Assembly: GCF_019104725.1 (NCBI RefSeq)
Contig: NZ_JAHRXF010000024.1
Location: 1-64,000, forward strand
Source of the DNA: Streptomyces corallincola
Lineage (GTDB): Bacteria > Actinomycetota > Actinomycetes > Streptomycetales > Streptomycetaceae
DNA: 64,000 nt
Direction of reading: 5' to 3'
Below, piece by piece: positions 39,277-48,282 of the stretch. The position numbers and the translations under genes were made by a program. Each line of letters starts with the position of its first letter. The first letter of the stretch is position 1. Below the pieces are notes generated by a model that did no database searches, had not been told where the DNA came from, and saw only the letters and a list, made by a program, of their open reading frames with translations.

Positions 39277-40584
39277 ATGAGCGCACCCGCCCGCTTCGAC
39301 CGCGGCCACACCGACGACCTGACGACCTTCCTCGCGGCGAGCCCGTCGCCGTTCCACGCCGTGGCCGAGGCGGCCCGGCGGCTGGAGAAGGCGGGCTTCC
39401 GGCAGGTCGCGGAGACGGACGCCTGGGACGGGACGAGCGGCGGCCGGTACGTACTGCGCGGCGGCGCGATCATCGCCTGGTACGTCCCCGAGGGCGCCGC
39501 CCCGCACACCCCGTTCCGGATCGTCGGCGCGCACACCGACTCCCCGAACCTGCGGGTCAAGCCCCGCCCCGACAGCGGCGCGCACGGCTGGCGCCAGGTC
39601 GCGGTGGAGATCTACGGCGGACCGCTGCTCAACTCCTGGCTGGACCGGGACCTCGGCATCGCCGGGCGGCTGACCCTGCGCGACGGCTCCGAGACGCTGG
39701 TCAACGTGGACCGGCCGCTGCTGCGGGTGCCGCAGCTCGCCATCCACCTGGACCGCTCGGTCGGCACGGACGGGCTGAAGCTGGACAAGCAGCGGCACGT
39801 GCAGCCGGTGTGGGGACTGACCGGCGACGCGGCGGACCCCCGTGAGGGCGACCTCATCGCCTTCCTGGAGGAGGAGGCCGGGCTCGCCGCCGGGTCCGTC
39901 ACCGGCTGGGACCTGATGACGCACTCCGTCGAGCCGCCCGCCTACCTGGGCCGGGACCGCGAACTCCTCGCCGGGCCGCGCATGGACAACCTGCTCTCGG
40001 TGCACGCGGCCACCGCCGCGCTCGCCGCCGCCGCGTCCGCGGGCACCGCCCTGAACCACATCCCGGTCCTGGCCGCCTTCGACCACGAGGAGAACGGCTC
40101 CCAGTCCGACACCGGCGCCGACGGCCCGCTGCTCGGTACGGTCCTGGAGCGCTCGGTGTTCGCGCGCGGCGGATCGTACGAGGACCGCGCCCGCGCCTTC
40201 GCGGGCACCGTCTGCCTCTCCTCCGACACCGGGCATGCCGTGCACCCCAACTACGCGGAGCGGCACGACCCGACGCACCACCCGCGCGTCAACGGCGGAC
40301 CCATCCTCAAGGTCAACGTGAACAACCGCTACGCCACGGACGGTTCGGGCCGCGCGGTATTCGCCGCCGCGTGCGAGCGGGCGGGCGTCCCCTTCCAGAC
40401 GTTCGTCTCCAACAACTCCATGCCCTGCGGCACCACCATCGGCCCGATCACCGCCGCCCGGCACGGCATCCGCACCGTGGACATCGGTGTCGCCATCCTC
40501 TCCATGCACAGCGCCCGCGAACTCTGCGGCGACCAGGACCCGTTCCTCCTGGCGAACGCGCTCGTGGTGTTCCTGGAGGGGTAG
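39277..40584 (+). CDS. apeB: M18-family aspartyl-type aminopeptidase
   Basis: 435-aa cytoplasmic dizinc aminopeptidase that removes N-terminal residues (acidic in characterised relatives). Metal ligands can be read in FRIVGAHTDSPNLRVKPRPD (His, with the following catalytic Asp), PRMDNLLSVHAA (bridging Asp), AAFDHEENGSQSDTGADGPL (the Glu-Glu pair), LSSDTGHAVHPNY (Asp) and the final His in VAILSMHSARELCG. Length and motif order match the M18 family. Translation starts at ATG 39277 from a leaderless promoter (TAAGGT 7 bases before). Confidence 0.92.
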   Translation: MSAPARFDRGHTDDLTTFLAASPSPFHAVAEAARRLEKAGFRQVAETDAWDGTSGGRYVLRGGAIIAWYVPEGAAPHTPFRIVGAHTDSPNLRVKPRPDSGAHGWRQVAVEIYGGPLLNSWLDRDLGIAGRLTLRDGSETLVNVDRPLLRVPQLAIHLDRSVGTDGLKLDKQRHVQPVWGLTGDAADPREGDLIAFLEEEAGLAAGSVTGWDLMTHSVEPPAYLGRDRELLAGPRMDNLLSVHAATAALAAAASAGTALNHIPVLAAFDHEENGSQSDTGADGPLLGTVLERSVFARGGSYEDRARAFAGTVCLSSDTGHAVHPNYAERHDPTHHPRVNGGPILKVNVNNRYATDGSGRAVFAAACERAGVPFQTFVSNNSMPCGTTIGPITAARHGIRTVDIGVAILSMHSARELCGDQDPFLLANALVVFLEG

Positions 40585-40696
40585 TTCACCCGTCGGCTCC
40601 CCGATGACGCGTCAACTCCGGTTCCGCATGGGTGCGTCGGCGGGGGGTACCCGGAACGCACCGGAGATTCCGGTGACGCAAGGGGAGGCGACGACT

Positions 40697-40948
40697 ATGG
40701 GTCTCGGCGGCTGCATCATCCTCATCGCCGTGGGAGCCATCCTCACGTTCGCGACCGACTGGCACATGCAGGGGATCAACATCGACCTCGTCGGCGTCAT
40801 CCTCATGGCCGTCGGTCTCATCGGCATCGCCGCGTTCAGCGGCATCGCCCGCCGTCGCCGGGTCCTGCTCCCGCCGACGGAGGTCGTGGAGGAGGACCCC
40901 CACCGCCATCACCACGGAGACGGGTACCGGGACGGCTACGGCGTCTGA
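40697..40948 (+). CDS. DUF6458-type small membrane protein
   Basis: 83-aa protein, ATG 40697, ribosome-binding site AGGGGAGG. Two membrane helices (CIILIAVGAILTFATDW and VGVILMAVGLIGIAAFSGI) frame the conserved HMQGINIDL loop, which is the mark of this actinobacterial family. A basic stretch (ARRRRVLLPP) and a His-rich tail (DPHRHHHGDGYRDGYGV) follow and could bind metal. Function unknown. Confidence 0.8.
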   Translation: MGLGGCIILIAVGAILTFATDWHMQGINIDLVGVILMAVGLIGIAAFSGIARRRRVLLPPTEVVEEDPHRHHHGDGYRDGYGV

Positions 40949-41000
40949 GGCACCCGCTCCCTTCCGTACACCGGGCCGGACACCCGGAGCCTCAACAGGC

Positions 41001-41030
41001 CCCGGGCGCCCGGCCCTTCGTACGCCCGGG
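41001..41030. terminator. Hairpin between convergent genes
   Basis: CCCGGGCG and CGCCCGGG form an 8-bp stem with a 14-base loop, between the DUF6458 gene and the thioredoxin/NHL gene. Confidence 0.45.
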
Positions 41031-41040
41031 ACGCCGCCGC

Positions 41041-42879
41041 TCAGCTCCGCCCGTCGAGCCCGGTCAGCACCAGCGGGAGCCGGTCGGCGGCACCCGCGAC
41101 GAGTCGTACCGGAACGCCCCAGTCCTGCTGGTGGACATGGCAGGCCGGGTACGTCTCCCCGGCGGCGTCGGGATCGGCCTCGTCGCAGGAGGCGGCCGTC
41201 GCGGAGACGTGCAGGACGCCTTCCGGGACGGCCGGGTTCAGCTCCAACTCACGGGTGAGGGCGGTGCCCGCGCCGTCGCCCCCGAGCAGCAGCTCGGGCG
41301 GGGTGGCGGAGACCAAGAGCCGGGTCGCGGGGCCGTGACGCCCGTCGAGTCTCTGCCCGGCGGGGGCCCGGAAGATCACGTCCAGGGCGAGGCGCCCCGG
41401 TGCCACCTCGGTCGCGGCGCGCGGGGTGCGGTGCGCGACCGCGTCCACCCTGACCGCCTCCTCGGGCAGCCGCAGCCGGGTCAGCCGGTGCCGTGCCGAC
41501 TCCACGACCACGATGTCGTCCCCGGCCAGCACCGCGCCGCTGGGCTCGCGCAGATCGGTGGCCAGCGTGCTGACCTCACCGGTGGCGGGGTCGTAGCGGC
41601 GCAGCGCGTGGTTGTACGTGTCGGCCACCGCGACCGAGCCGTCCGGGAGCGCGGTGACGCCCAACGGGTGCTGGAACAGGGCCTGTTCGGCGGAGCCATC
41701 GCGGTGGCCGAAGTCGAAGAGGCCGGTGCCGACGGCGGTGTGGACACTGCCGTCGGGCTCCACCCAGCGCAGGGCGGAGGTCTCGGAGTCCGCGACCCAG
41801 AGCCGTTCGGGGGTGGCCGCGAGCCCGGAGGGCTGCGCGAACCACGCCTCGGCGCCCGGCCCGTCCACCAGGCCCTCGTTACTGGTCCCGGCGGCGACGG
41901 CGACCGTCTCCGTCGCCGGGTCGTACGTCCACAGCTGGTGGATACCGGCCAGGGCGATCCACACCCGCCCGCCGAACACGGCCACGTCCCACGGCGAGGA
42001 GAGGTCGGTCGCGCGGGCCGGACCCCCGGTGGGCGAGCCCCGCCACCACTGCCTGCCCGTCCCGGCGAGGGTGGTCACGGCGCCGGTGGCGGGGTCGAGG
42101 CGGCGCAGGGCGTGGTTGACGGTGTCCGCGACGACGATCCCGCCGTCGTCCAGCAGGGCGAGCCCCTGCGGCTCGCTGAACGCGGCCGTCTCCGCCGGAC
42201 CGTCCGTGAAGCCCCGCCCGCCGCTGCCGATGCGCCGTACGACGGTCTCCGCGTCCTCGGCCAGCTCCACGAGCTGGTGCCGGGTGGTGTCGCTGACCAG
42301 GAAGGTCCCGCCGGGCAGCGCCAGCACCTTGCCGGGGAACCGCAGCGCGGTCGCCTCCGGCTCCGGCTCCACGTACGGACCGTCGCCCCGGCGCAGGGTG
42401 CCCTTCGCGGCGTGCTCGGCCTCCAGCTCCCCGACCAGCCGCTCAATGGCGTGCACATGCCCCTCTCCGGCGTGCTGCGCCACCACGTACCCCTCCGGGT
42501 CGATCACCACCAGCGTCGGCCACGCCCGCACCGCGTACTGCTTCCACGTCGCCAGCTCCGGATCGTCCAGCACCGGGTGCGCCACCCCGTACCGCTCCAC
42601 GGCGTCCACCACCGCCGCGTGCTCCGCCTCGTGCGCGAACTTCGGCGAATGCACCCCGACGACGACGAGCGTCTCCCGGTGCCGCTCCTCCAACTCCCGC
42701 AGCTCGTCCAGCACATGCAGACAGTTGACGCAGCAGAACGTCCAGAAATCGAGCACGACCACACGTCCCCGCAGATCGGCCAGCCGGTACGCCTTCCCGC
42801 CGGTATTCAGCCAGCCCCCCGCCCCGACCAACTCGGGGGCACGGACGCGGGCGGCGCGGCGGGGGACGGTACCGGTCAT
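41041..42879 (-). CDS. Thioredoxin-like/NHL-repeat protein (NHLRC2-like)
   Basis: 612-aa soluble protein. Residues 15-165 form a TlpA/thioredoxin-like domain with the active site in VVVLDFWTFCCVNCLHVLDE (CVNC), and VIDPEGYVVAQHAGEGHVHA closes the domain. Residues 175-470 form an NHL-type beta-propeller with recurring FSEPQGLALLDDGGIVVADT-like blades (four or five, including VADTVNHALRRLDPATG and VADTYNHALRRYDPATGEVS). A C-terminal beta domain follows with Cys residues (ASCDEADPD, YPACHVHQQDWG). This domain order is that of NHLRC2, a thiol-active propeller protein of uncertain substrate. No signal peptide is seen. ATG 42879 begins MTGTVPRRAARVRAPELVGA; the longer frame overlaps the Nudix gene and is rejected. 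Confidence 0.88.
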   Translation of the reverse strand: MTGTVPRRAARVRAPELVGAGGWLNTGGKAYRLADLRGRVVVLDFWTFCCVNCLHVLDELRELEERHRETLVVVGVHSPKFAHEAEHAAVVDAVERYGVAHPVLDDPELATWKQYAVRAWPTLVVIDPEGYVVAQHAGEGHVHAIERLVGELEAEHAAKGTLRRGDGPYVEPEPEATALRFPGKVLALPGGTFLVSDTTRHQLVELAEDAETVVRRIGSGGRGFTDGPAETAAFSEPQGLALLDDGGIVVADTVNHALRRLDPATGAVTTLAGTGRQWWRGSPTGGPARATDLSSPWDVAVFGGRVWIALAGIHQLWTYDPATETVAVAAGTSNEGLVDGPGAEAWFAQPSGLAATPERLWVADSETSALRWVEPDGSVHTAVGTGLFDFGHRDGSAEQALFQHPLGVTALPDGSVAVADTYNHALRRYDPATGEVSTLATDLREPSGAVLAGDDIVVVESARHRLTRLRLPEEAVRVDAVAHRTPRAATEVAPGRLALDVIFRAPAGQRLDGRHGPATRLLVSATPPELLLGGDGAGTALTRELELNPAVPEGVLHVSATAASCDEADPDAAGETYPACHVHQQDWGVPVRLVAGAADRLPLVLTGLDGRS

Positions 42880-43080
42880 GGGACCAGGGTGGCACCCCGG
42901 CTCACGACCTGCGCGCCCCCTCCCGCGCGGGTCCGTATGGTGGACATCCGGGTCGTCCGGGGGTGTGGGGGGGTCGGGTGCCGCCACGGACCACGGTGGC
43001 GGGCAGCACCTCCCACTCCTTCCCCCGCCCTCGGGCCGTGTGGGCGACCGCTGTACCGGTCGCGGCGGAGGGATGAGCGC

Positions 43081-43551
43081 GTGGCACGTACCGAGTTCTA
43101 CGACGACCCCGAAGCGCCGGAACCGAACAGTCTCGTGGTCGCCGCCTCGGCGGTCGTGGCCGACGAGGACGGCCGGATCCTCCTCCAGCGCCGGGCCGAC
43201 AGCGGGCTGTGGGCGCTGCCCGGCGGGGGCATGGAGATGGGGGACACCCTGCCGGGGGCGGCGGTGCGGGAAGTCCGGGAGGAGACCGGCCTGGAGGTCG
43301 AGATCACGGGGCTGGTGGGGACGTACACCGACCCCCGGCATGTGATCGCGTACGGAGACGGGGAAGTACGGCGGCAGTTCAACGTGTGCTTCACCGCGCG
43401 GATCGTCGGGGGCGATCTCGCCATCTCCGACGAGAGCACCGAACTCCGCTTCGTGCACCCCGCCGAGCTCGACGCTCTGGCCATGCACCACACGCAGCGG
43501 CTGCGGCTGCGGCACTACCTGGAACACCGGAACGCGCCGTATCTCGGGTGA
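43081..43551 (+). CDS. Nudix hydrolase
   Basis: 156-aa cytoplasmic pyrophosphohydrolase. The Nudix box is complete: GGGMEMGDTLPGAAVREVRE then ETGLEVE, fitting G-x5-E-x7-R-E-U-x-E-E-x-G-U. LVVAASAVVADEDGRILLQR is the preceding strand pair and RRQFNVCFTARIVGGDLAIS follows. It hydrolyses nucleoside diphosphates linked to another moiety, and the exact substrate is open. The start is GTG 43081 with GGAGGG at 43067-43072, 8 bases upstream. The ATG at 43073 is out of frame. Confidence 0.92.
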   Translation: MARTEFYDDPEAPEPNSLVVAASAVVADEDGRILLQRRADSGLWALPGGGMEMGDTLPGAAVREVREETGLEVEITGLVGTYTDPRHVIAYGDGEVRRQFNVCFTARIVGGDLAISDESTELRFVHPAELDALAMHHTQRLRLRHYLEHRNAPYLG

Positions 43552-43594
43552 GCCGGTCCGTGACGGCGGCCCTGGGATGGGGAACGGTCTCTCC

Positions 43595-44089
43595 ATGAGA
43601 TTTCTTGTGCGGGACCGGCTGCTCGGTATCGGGGACGACTACTGGATCGAGGACGACCAGGGGCGGAAGGTGTACCTGGTCGATGGCAAGGCGATGCGGC
43701 TGCGGGACACCTTCGAGTTGAAGGACGCGCAGGGGCGGGTGCTGATCGACATCCACCAGAAGATGTTCGCGCTGCGGGACACGATGGTGATCGAGCGGGA
43801 CGGGGAGGGCCTGGCGCGGATCAAGCGCAAGCGGCTGTCGCTGCTGCGCAACCACTACCGGGTCTCGCTGGCGGACGGCACCGACCTGGACGTCAGCGGC
43901 AAGATCCTCGACCACGAGTTCGCGGTCGAGTACGACGGGGAGCTGCTCGCGGTGATCTCGCGCCGCTGGCTGCACCTGCGGGACACCTACGGCGTGGACG
44001 TCGTACGGGACGACGCCGATCCGGCGCTGCTCATCGCCATCGCGGTGTGTGTGATCCACCTCGCGGAGAAGGAGCGGGAGGACGACTGA
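43595..44089 (+). CDS. LURP-one-related family protein
   Basis: 164-aa protein that fits the LOR/Tubby-like C-terminal fold: alternating strands with repeated Arg-x-Lys patches (RFLVRDRLLGIGDDYWIEDD, KAMRLRDTFELKDAQGRVLI, MFALRDTMVIERDGEG, FAVEYDGELLAVISRRWLHL, RDTYGVDV) and a terminal hydrophobic helix (PALLIAIAVCVIHLAEKE). The family is related to plant LURP1 and phospholipid scramblases, with no established bacterial function. I prefer Met7 of the longest frame (43595), since homologues begin MR-LVRDRLLGIG. The frame opens at 43577. Confidence 0.85.
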   Translation: MRFLVRDRLLGIGDDYWIEDDQGRKVYLVDGKAMRLRDTFELKDAQGRVLIDIHQKMFALRDTMVIERDGEGLARIKRKRLSLLRNHYRVSLADGTDLDVSGKILDHEFAVEYDGELLAVISRRWLHLRDTYGVDVVRDDADPALLIAIAVCVIHLAEKEREDD

Positions 44090-44122
44090 CTCCTCCCGTG
44101 CCCGTCCTGGTCCCGGCCCACC

Positions 44123-44917
44123 TCAGCGGCGCGGCGGGGCCAGGCCCAGCAGGCGGTCCTTCAGGGCCGGGAACCGCTCGCGGGTATCGGTGACCGTCGC
44201 CGGGTCGAACTCGACCGTCAGGACCTCCTCGCCGGGCCCCGCCTCCGCCAGCACCTCGCCCCACGGATCGACCACGATCGAGTGACCCGCCTGGGGAACT
44301 CCGGCGTGCGTCCCGGCCGTTCCACAGGCGAGTACGAACGACTGGTTCTCCACCGCGCGGGCCCGCGCCAGCAGGGTCCAGTGGCCGCGCCGCCGCTCCG
44401 GCCAGCCCGCGGGGAGGACCAGCGTCTCGGCTCCCGCGTCCACCAGGGCGCGGAAGAGCTCGGGGAAACGGAGGTCGTAGCAGGTGCCCAGACCGAGCGT
44501 GGTCCCCGGCAGCCGTACGGTCACGAGGTCCCGCCCCGCGCCCATCAGTACCGCCTCGCCCCGGTCGAAGCCGAAGCGGTGGATCTTGCGGTAGGCGGCG
44601 GCGAGTTCACCGGAGGGGGAGAAGACGAGGGACGTGTTGTAGAGGGGCCCGTCGGGGTCGCGCTCCGGGATCGACCCGGCGTGCAGCCAGACGCCCGTGT
44701 CGCGGGCGGCGGCGGCCATCGCCTCGTAGGTGGGGCCCTCCAGCGGCTCGGCCTCGGTGCCGAACGCCTCGTAGGCGAAGGCTCCGGTGGTCCAGAGTTC
44801 GGGGAGGACCACGAGGTCGGACCCGGTCTGCTCGCGGACGAGCGCGGCGGCGCGCAGCCGCCGGGCGTCCGGGGATTCGGCCTCGTCCACGGCGATCTGG
44901 ATCAGCGAGGCGCGCAC
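44123..44917 (-). CDS. Carbon-nitrogen hydrolase (nitrilase superfamily)
   Basis: 264-aa cytoplasmic enzyme. The Glu-Lys-Cys triad is present: Glu in DLVVLPELWTTGAF, Lys in AAYRKIHRFGFDRGEAV and Cys in LGLGTCYDLRFPELFRAL. Further family landmarks are PAGWPERRRGHWTLLARARA and VENQSFVLACGTAG. The pattern is that of the Nit/omega-amidase branch, which hydrolyses deaminated glutathione or alpha-keto amides. The start is GTG 44917 (VRASLIQIAVDEAESPDARR). A longer frame upstream has no homologous content. It converges on the LURP-one gene. Confidence 0.9.
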   Translation of the reverse strand: MRASLIQIAVDEAESPDARRLRAAALVREQTGSDLVVLPELWTTGAFAYEAFGTEAEPLEGPTYEAMAAAARDTGVWLHAGSIPERDPDGPLYNTSLVFSPSGELAAAYRKIHRFGFDRGEAVLMGAGRDLVTVRLPGTTLGLGTCYDLRFPELFRALVDAGAETLVLPAGWPERRRGHWTLLARARAVENQSFVLACGTAGTHAGVPQAGHSIVVDPWGEVLAEAGPGEEVLTVEFDPATVTDTRERFPALKDRLLGLAPPRR

Positions 44918-45100
44918 ACTACCACCGTCCTGGCATTCGAGTCGTCCACACGGGCCTACGATCGTCACACGAAAGCACTGCCGGGGTGCCTCACAGCAGC
45001 GTAACTTAGCGTTTCGAGACGCCCGCCGAGTGCAGCCACCTCCCGCTGGCACAGCCGCCATCACCCGCCCGTGTACCGACCGCCGAGGGGTCCCGTTTCC

Positions 45101-45925
45101 GTGAGTCTGCATCCCACCCTCCAGCCCTACGCCGACGCCTGGACCCATTCCATCGACGCGATATCCGAGCTGGTGCAGCCGCTGCCGGAGGCCGACTGGA
45201 ACCGTCGGACGCCGTGCCCCGGCTGGTCGGTGCGCGACATCGTGTCGCACGTCATCGGCCTGGACTGCGAGGCGCTGGGCGACCCGCGCCCCATCCACAC
45301 GCTCCCACGCGACCTGTTCCACGTGACCAACGAGCACCAGCGGTACATGGAGATGCAGGTGGACGTCCGCCGCCACCACACGGCGCCGGAGATGACGTCC
45401 GAGCTGGAGTACACGGTCATCCGGCGCAACCGGCAGCTCCGCAACGAGTCCCGCGACCCCGGCACCAAGGTGCGCGGCCCGCTCGGCAGCGAGGTCACGC
45501 TGGAGCACTCCATGCGGATGCGGGCGTTCGACGTGTGGCTGCACGAGCAGGACCTGCGCTGGACACTCGGCCGCCCCGGCAACCTCGACTCGCCGGGCGC
45601 GTACGTCGTACGGGACGCGCTGCTGGAGGCGCTGCCCAAGGTGGTCGCCAAGGACGCGGGGGCGCCGCGCAGTTCGGCGGTCGTCTTCGACGTGCACGGG
45701 CCGCTGGAGTTCCTGCGCACCATCCGCGTGGACATCCAGGGCCGCGGCACCCTGGAGACCTCCCCCGCGCTGGGCCCCGCCGCCACCCTCACCCTCGACT
45801 GGGAGACGTACGTCCGGCTCGCCGCCGGGCGTCTGACCCCGGAGGCGGTGGCGGACCGGGTGAAGACGGAGGGCGATCTCGATCTGGCCTCCGCGATCCT
45901 GCGGAACTTCACGGTGACGCCGTAG
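45101..45925 (+). CDS. Mycothiol-dependent maleylpyruvate-isomerase-like protein
   Basis: 274-aa protein. The N-terminal 150 residues are a DinB-type four-helix bundle of the maleylpyruvate isomerase family (YADAWTHSIDAISELVQPLP, DWNRRTPCPGWSVRDIVSHV with the metal His in IVSHVIGLD, and MRAFDVWLHEQDLRWTLGRP with the second His). The C-terminal part is an SCP2-like domain (SSAVVFDVHGPLEFLRTIRV, WETYVRLAAGRLTPEAVADR). Such proteins use mycothiol, the actinobacterial thiol, for isomerisation or detoxification. The substrate is unknown. GTG 45101 (VSLHPTLQPYADAW) is chosen because an upstream GTG lacks a site and adds unconserved residues. Confidence 0.88.
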   Translation: MSLHPTLQPYADAWTHSIDAISELVQPLPEADWNRRTPCPGWSVRDIVSHVIGLDCEALGDPRPIHTLPRDLFHVTNEHQRYMEMQVDVRRHHTAPEMTSELEYTVIRRNRQLRNESRDPGTKVRGPLGSEVTLEHSMRMRAFDVWLHEQDLRWTLGRPGNLDSPGAYVVRDALLEALPKVVAKDAGAPRSSAVVFDVHGPLEFLRTIRVDIQGRGTLETSPALGPAATLTLDWETYVRLAAGRLTPEAVADRVKTEGDLDLASAILRNFTVTP

Positions 45926-45990
45926 CGCTGGCGGGGCGGGGGCAGGGTCCGGGGGCGGGAAATCCGGATGTGCCCGGCGGGCCGCGCCAC

Positions 45991-45996
45991 TAGCGT
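45991..45996 (+). promoter_or_regulatory. -10 box of leaderless promoter
   Basis: TAGCGT is followed by 7 bases and ATG 46004, the same spacing as at 3857, 39264 and 56391. Confidence 0.55.
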
Positions 45997-46003
45997 GCGC
46001 GGA

Positions 46004-46768
46004 ATGGACGATCTCCCCCCTCGCCTGTCCCGGCTCACCTTCCACGGCCCCCTGTCCGACGCCCGCGCGGACGCGATGGTGCGGCGGCTGGCCACTCCAC
46101 GCCCCGCCCGCGTGCTGGACATCGGCTGTGGCTGGGGCGAGTTGATGCTGCGGGTGCTGGCGGCCGTACCGGGCGCGACGGGCGTCGGGGTCGATCTGAA
46201 CGGCGAGGATCTGGCGCGGGGCCGCGCGAACGCGGTGGCCCGGGGGCTGGGTGAACGGGTCGAGTTCGTCGCGGAGTCGGCCGTCGGGACGGTACGGGGA
46301 CCGGCGGACCTCGTGCTGTGCCTGGGCGCGAGCCACGCGCTGACCGAGGACGGCGCGGGCCTGCCGGACGCGCTCCGCGCGCTGCGGCGGCTCGTCGCGG
46401 ACGGCGGGCGCGTGCTGCTGGGCGAGGGCTTCTGGCAACGGACGCCCACGGCGGACGAGTTGTCACGCATGTGGCCCGGCGCCTCCCCCACCGACCACCC
46501 CTCCCTCCCCGCCCTCCTCGACCTCGCCGTCTCCACCGGCTTCCGCCCCGAGTGGACCGAGACCGCCGGCCCCGACGAGTGGGACGCCTTCGAATCCGCC
46601 TACCAGGCCGACACCGAAGTCTGGCTAGCCCACCACCCCACCCACCCCCTGGCCCCGCAGACCCGCGACCGCCTGGACACCCACCGCGCCCAGTGGATGG
46701 CCTACCGGGGCGTGCTGGGCCTGGCATACCTGACCTTGGTCCCACTGAGCGGACAGATCCCCGACTGA
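46004..46768 (+). CDS. SAM-dependent methyltransferase
   Basis: 254-aa cytoplasmic enzyme. Motif I is ARVLDIGCGWGELMLRVLAA (residues 36-55), the acidic strand end is GVGVDLNGEDLARG, motif II GPADLVLCLGASHAL and motif III VADGGRVLLGEGFWQ. The C-terminus (PTADELSRMWPGASPTDHPS, WMAYRGVLGLAYLTLVPLSG) matches a Streptomyces class I methyltransferase type whose acceptor is not known. The start is ATG 46004 by the TAGCGT leaderless box. It is followed by three copies of the 65-bp repeat and faces the MFS gene. Confidence 0.88.
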   Translation: MDDLPPRLSRLTFHGPLSDARADAMVRRLATPRPARVLDIGCGWGELMLRVLAAVPGATGVGVDLNGEDLARGRANAVARGLGERVEFVAESAVGTVRGPADLVLCLGASHALTEDGAGLPDALRALRRLVADGGRVLLGEGFWQRTPTADELSRMWPGASPTDHPSLPALLDLAVSTGFRPEWTETAGPDEWDAFESAYQADTEVWLAHHPTHPLAPQTRDRLDTHRAQWMAYRGVLGLAYLTLVPLSGQIPD

Positions 46769-46788
46769 ACGGCGGCACAGCCGCCCCC

Positions 46789-46960
46789 AGGGGCGATGGA
46801 AACTGCGCGACCAGCCACAGCGGACGTACACGCAACGGACGGCCCGAGCTTCCAGGGGCGCGGGGAACTGCGCAACCAGCCGAAACGGGCCCGCACCCGA
46901 CAACGAACCAGACTCGTCAGGGGCGCGGGGAACTGCGCAACCATCGACAGCGGGCCCGCA
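46789..46960. repeat. Three copies of the 65-bp repeat, reverse orientation
   Basis: AGGGGCGCGGGGAACTGCGC with CAACCAGCC following recurs with AACTGCGC at 46801, 46866 and 46931, a period of exactly 65 bp. The sequence is the reverse complement of the array at 34890-35193. It occupies the 206-bp gap between the convergent methyltransferase and MFS genes. Confidence 0.88.
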
Positions 46961-46974
46961 CCCCATTCGCCCCC

Positions 46975-48282
46975 TCACGCCGGGACGTGGACCGTTTCCA
47001 CCCGGCTGGCGACAAGCCGCTCCCGCTCCAACCGCGCGGCACGCCCCCGCAGACGAAGGATCTGCGTGAGACCCACCGCCTGGAGGAGAAAGACGGAGGA
47101 GAAGGCGATCCGGTAGTTCTGGCCGGTGGAGTCGAGGAGAACGCCGACGAGGAAAAGGGTCGTCATGGAGGCGATGAAGCCGCCCATGTTGGTGATGCCG
47201 GAGGCGGTGCCCTGGCGGGTTGGGGGGTTGGCGGGGCGGGAGAAGTCGAAGCCGAGCATGGAGGCGGGGCCGCAGGCGCCGAGGACGGTGCAGAGGACGA
47301 CCAGGAGCCACATGGGGGCGTGCGGGCCGGGCCACGCCAGGGTGACGGCCCAGAGCGCGGCGGTGGCGGCGACCGTACCGAGGGCCAGCGGGAGCCGCGC
47401 CGCGTGGTGCCGGGCGACGACTTGGCCGTAGACGAGCCCGACGACCATGTTGGACAGCACGACGAGGGTGAGCAGGGTGCCCGCGGTGGCACGGGAGAGC
47501 CCCTGGGCCTCGACGAGGAACGGCAGGCCCCACAGCAGCAGGAACACCATCGCGGGGAACTGGGTGGTGAAGTGGACCCACATGCCGAGCCGGGTGCCGG
47601 GCTCCCGCCAGGACGCGGCGATCTGACGGCGGACGTAGGAGGCGCCCCGGTGCGGGGAGGGCTCGGGGGCGTACCCCTCGGGGTGGTCCTTGAGGAACAC
47701 CAGGGTCAGGAGCAGGACGGCGACGCCCGCGAGGGAGCTGCCCGCGAAGGTGGCGGTCCAGCCGACACCGTGCAGCAGCCGGGCGATGACCAGGGTGGAG
47801 ACGAGGTTGCCGCCCATCCCCGCGAGCCCCGCGACCTGGGCGATCATCGGACCGCGCCGCGCGGGGAACCAGCGGGTGCCGAGCCGCAGGACGCTGATGA
47901 AGGTCATGGCGTCGCCGCAGCCGAGCAGTGCGCGGGAGGCGAGCGCGGTGCCGTAGGACGGGGAGAGGGCGAAGCCGAGCTGGCCGGTGGTGAAGAGCAC
48001 CGCGCCGAGGGTGAGGACCTTCTTGGTGCCGAGCCGGTCCACGAGCAGGCCGACGGGTATCTGCATGCCCGCGTAGACGAGGAGTTGGAGGATGGAGAAC
48101 GTGGACAGCGCGGAGGCGTCGATGTGGAAGCGGGCCGCCGCGTCGAGTCCGGCGACGCCGAGCGAGGTGCGGAAGACGACGGCGACGAGGTAGACGGCGA
48201 CGCCGACGGACCAGACGAGGACGGCGCGTCGGCCGCCCGGCGGGTCGCCGGGCAGGGCGGGGGCGGGGGCGGCGGCGCTCAC
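46975..48282 (-). CDS. MFS transporter
   Basis: 435-aa major facilitator with about 12 membrane helices. It starts at GTG 48282, overlapping the upstream GntR stop by 4 bases (GTGA), so translation is coupled. Loop 2-3 carries the MFS A-motif (GLLVDRLGTKKVLTLGAVLF), and ALLGCGDAMTFISVLRLGTR then WFPARRGPMIAQVAGLAGMG resembles the organic-anion/nitrate-type carriers. A cytoplasmic loop separates the halves (FLKDHPEGYAPEPSPHRGAS). The substrate is unknown. Its gene pair with a FadR-class GntR regulator suggests uptake of an organic acid or sugar acid that is also the regulator's ligand. Confidence 0.9.
   Translation of the reverse strand: MSAAAPAPALPGDPPGGRRAVLVWSVGVAVYLVAVVFRTSLGVAGLDAAARFHIDASALSTFSILQLLVYAGMQIPVGLLVDRLGTKKVLTLGAVLFTTGQLGFALSPSYGTALASRALLGCGDAMTFISVLRLGTRWFPARRGPMIAQVAGLAGMGGNLVSTLVIARLLHGVGWTATFAGSSLAGVAVLLLTLVFLKDHPEGYAPEPSPHRGASYVRRQIAASWREPGTRLGMWVHFTTQFPAMVFLLLWGLPFLVEAQGLSRATAGTLLTLVVLSNMVVGLVYGQVVARHHAARLPLALGTVAATAALWAVTLAWPGPHAPMWLLVVLCTVLGACGPASMLGFDFSRPANPPTRQGTASGITNMGGFIASMTTLFLVGVLLDSTGQNYRIAFSSVFLLQAVGLTQILRLRGRAARLERERLVASRVETVHVPA

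Noticed and set aside
41041..43596. 851-aa thioredoxin/NHL protein
   Set aside because: The N-terminal 239 residues lie opposite the Nudix hydrolase gene, which has a perfect Nudix box. ATG 42879 gives the expected domain start.
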